Shown here: positions 8,525 to 11,869 of the stretch, in pieces
How positions within the stretch are numbered: position 1 is the stretch's first letter
Layout: the number at the start of each line of letters is the position of its first letter
Assembly: GCA_007026445.1 (NCBI GenBank)
Contig: VDMD01000305.1
Span: 1 to 11,869, forward strand
Direction of reading: 5' to 3'
From: Schizophyllum amplum
Lineage: Eukaryota; Basidiomycota; Agaricomycetes; Agaricales; Schizophyllaceae
DNA length: 11,869 nt
The notes under the pieces: generated by a model
What the model saw: only the letters and a program-made list of their open reading frames with translations
Database searches by the model: none
What the model was told of the DNA's origin: nothing
Made by a program: the position numbers and the translations under genes

Positions 8525-10102
8525 ATGTTTGCCTACTTCTCCCTGCTCGCCACGGTCTCGCTCGCGCTCGCCGCCGCGGCGTCACCCCTGGCCAGTGTGC
8601 CCGCGGAGGGTCGCGCAATCCCGATGCGCAAGCGCAGTGGCCTGACGTTGGACAATGGCGTCTTCGATTACGACCGCGCCGTCGCGCTCGGCGTCGCCAC
8701 GCGTAACAAGCATCGCCAGAACTTGATCAACCTCAAGAACAACGTTGGCGAGAGCGCGTTCCGTGACGTGCGCGTTCCTCGCTCCTGCGGTGTTGCTTAG
8801 GACTGACACGTTATATCATAGGGCATGGCGATCAAGGACGTCGCGACGCTTCCGGAGGATGTCAAGGCGAAGCTTGAGCAGCGTGAGGCCGCGCTTGCTA
8901 AGCGTCAGTCTGAGTCCCTGACCGACGAGGACGACGTGGAGTGGGCGGGCTCGATCTCGATCGGCACCCCGGCACAGAAGTTCCTCATCGACTTCGACAG
9001 TGCGTGCCCCGTCTTCCGCTCATGACACTGTCTAACCCCCCTCTCAGCCGGTTCCTCCGACCTCTGGGTCCCCAGCTCTTCCTGCACGTCCTCAGTGTGC
9101 AGGCAGAAGAACGAGTTCTCTTCCAGCTCGTCCTCGACCAGCAAGAAGGAGTCCGGCACCTTCACCATCCGGTACGCCGACCAGTCCACGGTCTCCGGCC
9201 CCATCTACGCGGACACGGTGTCCGTCGCGGGCGTCAAGGTCACGAACCAGTACTTCTCGCCCGTCACCACGCTCTCCTCGAGCTTCTCCAACGACCCGAT
9301 CGACGGCATCCTCGGCCTCGCGTTCCCTTCGATCAGCAACCTCAACGCGAACCCGTTCTTCACGAACGCGGTGAGCCAGGGCGCGGTGGACTCGGGCGCG
9401 TTCGGCTTCTACCTCGCCTCCAGCGGCTCCGAGCTGTACCTCGGCGGCGCGAACGACGACCTGTACTCGGGGTCTTTGGAGTACCACAACGTGGACAAGA
9501 GCGAGGGCTACTGGCTCCTGACGGGCGCGTCCATCAACCTCGATGGCTCGGCCGTAACGAGCAACATCGACACCATCATCGACTCCGGCACGACGCGTGA
9601 GTGGACTTTCAGGCTTTCATTTGAGTTAGTAAAGAGCGGTGCTAATGCGCTGCTTCGACAGTTGCGTACGGCCCGCCGGCCGCCGTCAGGAGGTTCTTCG
9701 CGCAAGTTCCGGGCGCGTCGGTGTACGACTCGTCCGAGGGCCTGTACCAGTTCCCGTGCAACAGCGTGCCGGAGGTCTCCTTCAACTGGGGTGGCAAGGA
9801 CTGGACCATCTCTGCTGAGAAGTGAGTCTCGCATACTCCCAGCCTGAGCTTCAAAATACTCATCTGCGCGCCTTGCAGCTTCAACCTCGGCCGCGTGTCC
9901 GCGGCCAGCTCGTACTGTGTCGCCGCTCTCGGAGGCCTCGACATCGGTCTTGGTTCCAGCACTTGGCTGCTCGGTGACGCGTACGTCGGCCCTCTGTCTG
10001 CTCCAATTTCCTTAGTGCTAAGCCTACTTCAGATTCATGAAGAACGTCTACACGGTCTTCGACACGGACAGGACCGCGATCGGCTTCGCCGAGCTCGCCT
10101 AA
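8525..10102 (+). CDS. secreted pepsin-like aspartic protease (family A1)
   Basis: Extracellular endopeptidase active at acid pH, made as a preproenzyme. Six exons: 8525-8767, 8822-8999, 9048-9596, 9662-9821, 9879-9980, 10033-10102; introns of 54, 48, 65, 57 and 52 bp are all GT..AG, and the total is exactly 434 codons (433 aa, normal for A1). Seen: a signal peptide at 1-20 (MFAYFSLLATVSLALAAAAS); a propeptide ending in Lys108-Arg109, a Kex2-type site; the first active-site motif FDTGSSDLW (Asp140, number 31 of the mature form); flap Tyr183 in RYADQS; the second motif IIDSGTTLAYG (Asp319); two cysteine pairs (153/158, and one in FPCNS with one in SYCVA); and a C-terminal LLGDAFMKNVYTVFD then IGFAELA. 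It resembles the basidiomycete polyporopepsin/rhizopuspepsin group. Start: good hydrophobic leader, ACC before the ATG, TATA at 8444. The flap has YADQS in place of the common YGDGS. Both catalytic Asp are present, so it should be active. Confidence 0.95.
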
Positions 10103-10347
10103 AGACCAGCGCGTGAAACAAGAGAGGAACTGTAACGAACGGAAGACGCGCAAAACGATCACTCACGCGTCTCGTCGAGGCCTCCTCGCCTCAATGTACC
10201 TCTCACTGTACTTTGCTGTAATTCTCATTGTGTTATCATGGCCTACTTACGTTCTTGGTGGATGACTTGGGTGTATTTATGTCATGGGCTATTTGTTTAA
10301 TGCATTGTTCTACGCACTCTGCCTGACGGATTGTATGTCCGATATCT
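10103..10347. other. intergenic gap between convergent protease and F-box genes
   Basis: The gap is 245 bp between the two stop codons, so the 3' ends of both transcripts share it. I see no clear AATAAA on either strand, and no gene. It ends in the hairpin described separately. Confidence 0.5.
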
Positions 10348-10360
10348 CTACGATATCGGA
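10338..10360. repeat. 9-bp perfect hairpin at the F-box stop codon
   Basis: tccgatatc and gatatcgga are exact reverse complements separated by five bases. The TAG stop of the F-box frame (10350-10348, minus strand) lies in the loop. It may be chance, a 3'-end structure, or a remnant of an inverted repeat. Confidence 0.5.
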
Positions 10361-11860
10361 GTGAGTGACAACCCAACAGATGCGGACGAGCAGCGAGAGC
10401 GCATGGAAGCTCTTTGCTCCTTCGCCTGTCGTTTGGCTCTTACACCTTCCAGATACTCAACCAACTGATCTTTGACCCGGATCCATGCTGTAGTAGGTGA
10501 GTGAGCAAAAACGGCGAGCGACTGGTTCCTGAGTTCAATCACCCTTCTCAGTCAATGGTTGTGATCTGCGTAAGAGATCGCAGTGTTTTCCCAGCTCTTC
10601 CATGCCTATACTCTGAATCTCTTCGTGCCAACCCAGATCAGCCAGTCGTCGCACAATCCTGCCAGTCTTCAGCATCACTGGCGAGACATCACAGGAACGA
10701 GTACTGACTCTGCGCTTCTAGCGTCGCGGACTTGCTTTGACTCCTCGTCTCTGATATCTTGTTGTCGTCTCGCCCACGTCTCGCAAACGCTAGCATGCTG
10801 CGTACTCCATTGTCTCATAGCTCAAAATATAGAGTATCAGAGGGTCGTACCTGAGCAATCTTCCCGAATTCAGCCAGCTTCTTCGCGAGCCACCGGGACT
10901 CCGCCTCCAGGCTATGGCGCCCGGCAGCATTACGCTCATAATCTTCCGCCAACTCGTTGATCCATGCGACTGGGTACATCGCTCGCGTAGCATATCGCTC
11001 TACATATGCTGAGATTGAGGCTCCTGCAAAGTAGGATTTGAGCCACATACCTTGGAAGGCGACATACGGAAGAATCGACGAGAAACCAAGTGGGGTGAGA
11101 GAGCAGGTCCCTTATGCGACGCAGGGCATCATGCTGACTCAATTTCCACGTTGGTAGAAAGTAAGCTCTGAGTATGATGCAGCAGGTTTGAGTGAGGTCT
11201 TTTCCGAAGATGTAAACTCACCCGTTGATTAAACATTTTCTACAGCACCGAAGTCGCGCAGTCCATGCAACCGTTTTGACCGATGTAGAGCAGAACTGAG
11301 AACAGGAGTGAGAATTATGCAGCCTGAGAGGGTTACGCGCACGTACGTGACACTGATTGTCGTAGATGAGGCTCACAAACCCTGGAATCGTCATTTCGTC
11401 GGGAACGGGCGGCAGGCCTGTAGCCGAGTAGCTATATCTCCAGATCCAGCCGGATGACTTGCTCATAAGTATGCCTCGAAGCATCTTGCTCACTCGAGAC
11501 ATCTGAAGAAGGTCACAAGGACGCAGTGCTTGAAATATCTATCACGAGCTCGCTCAACGCGCTGAATATCGTAGCTTGGCAGGATGTACCTCGTAAATGA
11601 TGTCGAGCGGCATATACGGCAGCATAGCAAGCCTTCCGCGTTGCGCGCTTTCGAGCGCTTGACTGTGAGATCTGTACTGCGCGACGCGCTTGGAGCTCTG
11701 CTTTTGAAGTGACCTTGACCTTGATTCGCTTCCGTGGCGCAGCCGTGTTGAGTTTCAAGTTGTCGGTGGATAAGTTAGCACCTTCAACAGACTCCTGCGT
11801 ACTGACAACGTCTTCGGTCGCAGAGGTTAGAGACGGCATGAACATCATTCTCTTCATCAT
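10348..11860 (-). CDS. F-box protein with zinc-knuckle-like Cys cluster
   Basis: Probable substrate-receptor subunit of an SCF ubiquitin ligase, in a family expanded in Agaricomycetes. Exons as read: 11720-11860, 11590-11676, 11347-11538, 11222-11295, 11139-11167, 10851-11110, 10709-10797, 10543-10658, 10348-10487. The sum is in frame (375 aa). The F-box spans the second intron: LPYMPLDIIYE then IFQALRPCDLLQMSRVSKML. It is followed by NQCH/FCSTS and RLRCCRKCL, a Cys cluster, and a helical half with HASVCETWARRQQD, RRLADLGWHEEI and LTEKAWIRVKDQLVEYLEG. Most introns are 50-55 bp (GT..AG). Two places are weak: the first intron (11677-11719, donor gtcaag) and a frame change at about 11111-11138 that needs a 28-bp intron or reflects an indel. 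The N-terminus is basic (PRKRIK); several ATGs lie between 11860 and 11839, and the frame is open to the window edge, so the start may be further right. The C-terminus ends soon after the helical part, possibly shorter than usual for the family. Confidence 0.7.
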
Positions 11861-11869
11861 GGAAGTCAG

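Noticed and set aside
8055..8618. Minus-strand open frame of 187 codons
   Set aside because: It overlaps the protease promoter, signal peptide exon and TATA region; the Arg-rich composition suggests a GC-driven shadow.
8941..9600. Long overlapping open frames on both strands over the protease (219 and 131 codons)
   Set aside because: Shadows of the GC-rich protease exon; their Arg/His-rich text is typical of out-of-frame reading of such sequence.
1..11869. CRISPR array, bacterial operon or prophage features
   Set aside because: No regularly spaced repeats, and the spliceosomal introns in every host gene show this is a eukaryote.

Overview
The window looks like a piece of an Agaricomycete (mushroom-type basidiomycete) genome. 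It has many introns of about 46-67 bp with GT..AG ends, GC-rich third positions in the host genes, a Tnp2-type DNA transposase and an LTR element of fungal Ty3/gypsy character, and a zinc-knuckle F-box protein of the kind expanded in mushrooms. All calls come from reading translations by eye; no database search was run.

Layout. (1) 1-776: the 5' end of an LTR retrotransposon on the minus strand, running off the left edge. It has a 207-bp LTR (570-776) with a TATA box, then a leader without any AUG, then the start of gag. (2) 777-1827: a gene-poor, TE-flanked stretch with a short minus-strand open frame that runs into the LTR edge, and possible upstream exons of the transposase. (3) 1828-4979 (+): a Tnp2 (CACTA/En-Spm-type) transposase, uninterrupted once two introns are removed. 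(4) 5151-7595 (-): a convergent eight-exon gene of about 690 codons with no domain I can name, an AT-hook-like motif and an acidic/basic tail. It is the most likely partner gene of the transposon. (5) 7596-8019: a gene-free stretch with a short direct repeat, possibly the subterminal part of the transposon. (6) 8020-8345 (+): a weak, small two-exon gene candidate. (7) 8525-10102 (+): a complete six-exon secreted pepsin-like (A1) aspartic protease, 433 aa, with signal peptide, propeptide with a Lys-Arg end, and both catalytic Asp motifs. (8) 10348-11860 (-): an F-box protein with a CxC/CCxxC zinc-like cluster and at least eight exons, convergent with the protease and separated from it by 245 bp.

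The transposase and its convergent neighbour probably form one two-gene mobile element. I could not find its terminal inverted repeats, so the boundaries are open. Protease and F-box gene look like ordinary host genes, although the F-box gene has one unresolved frame change. The transposon's partner gene is the best candidate for something undescribed.
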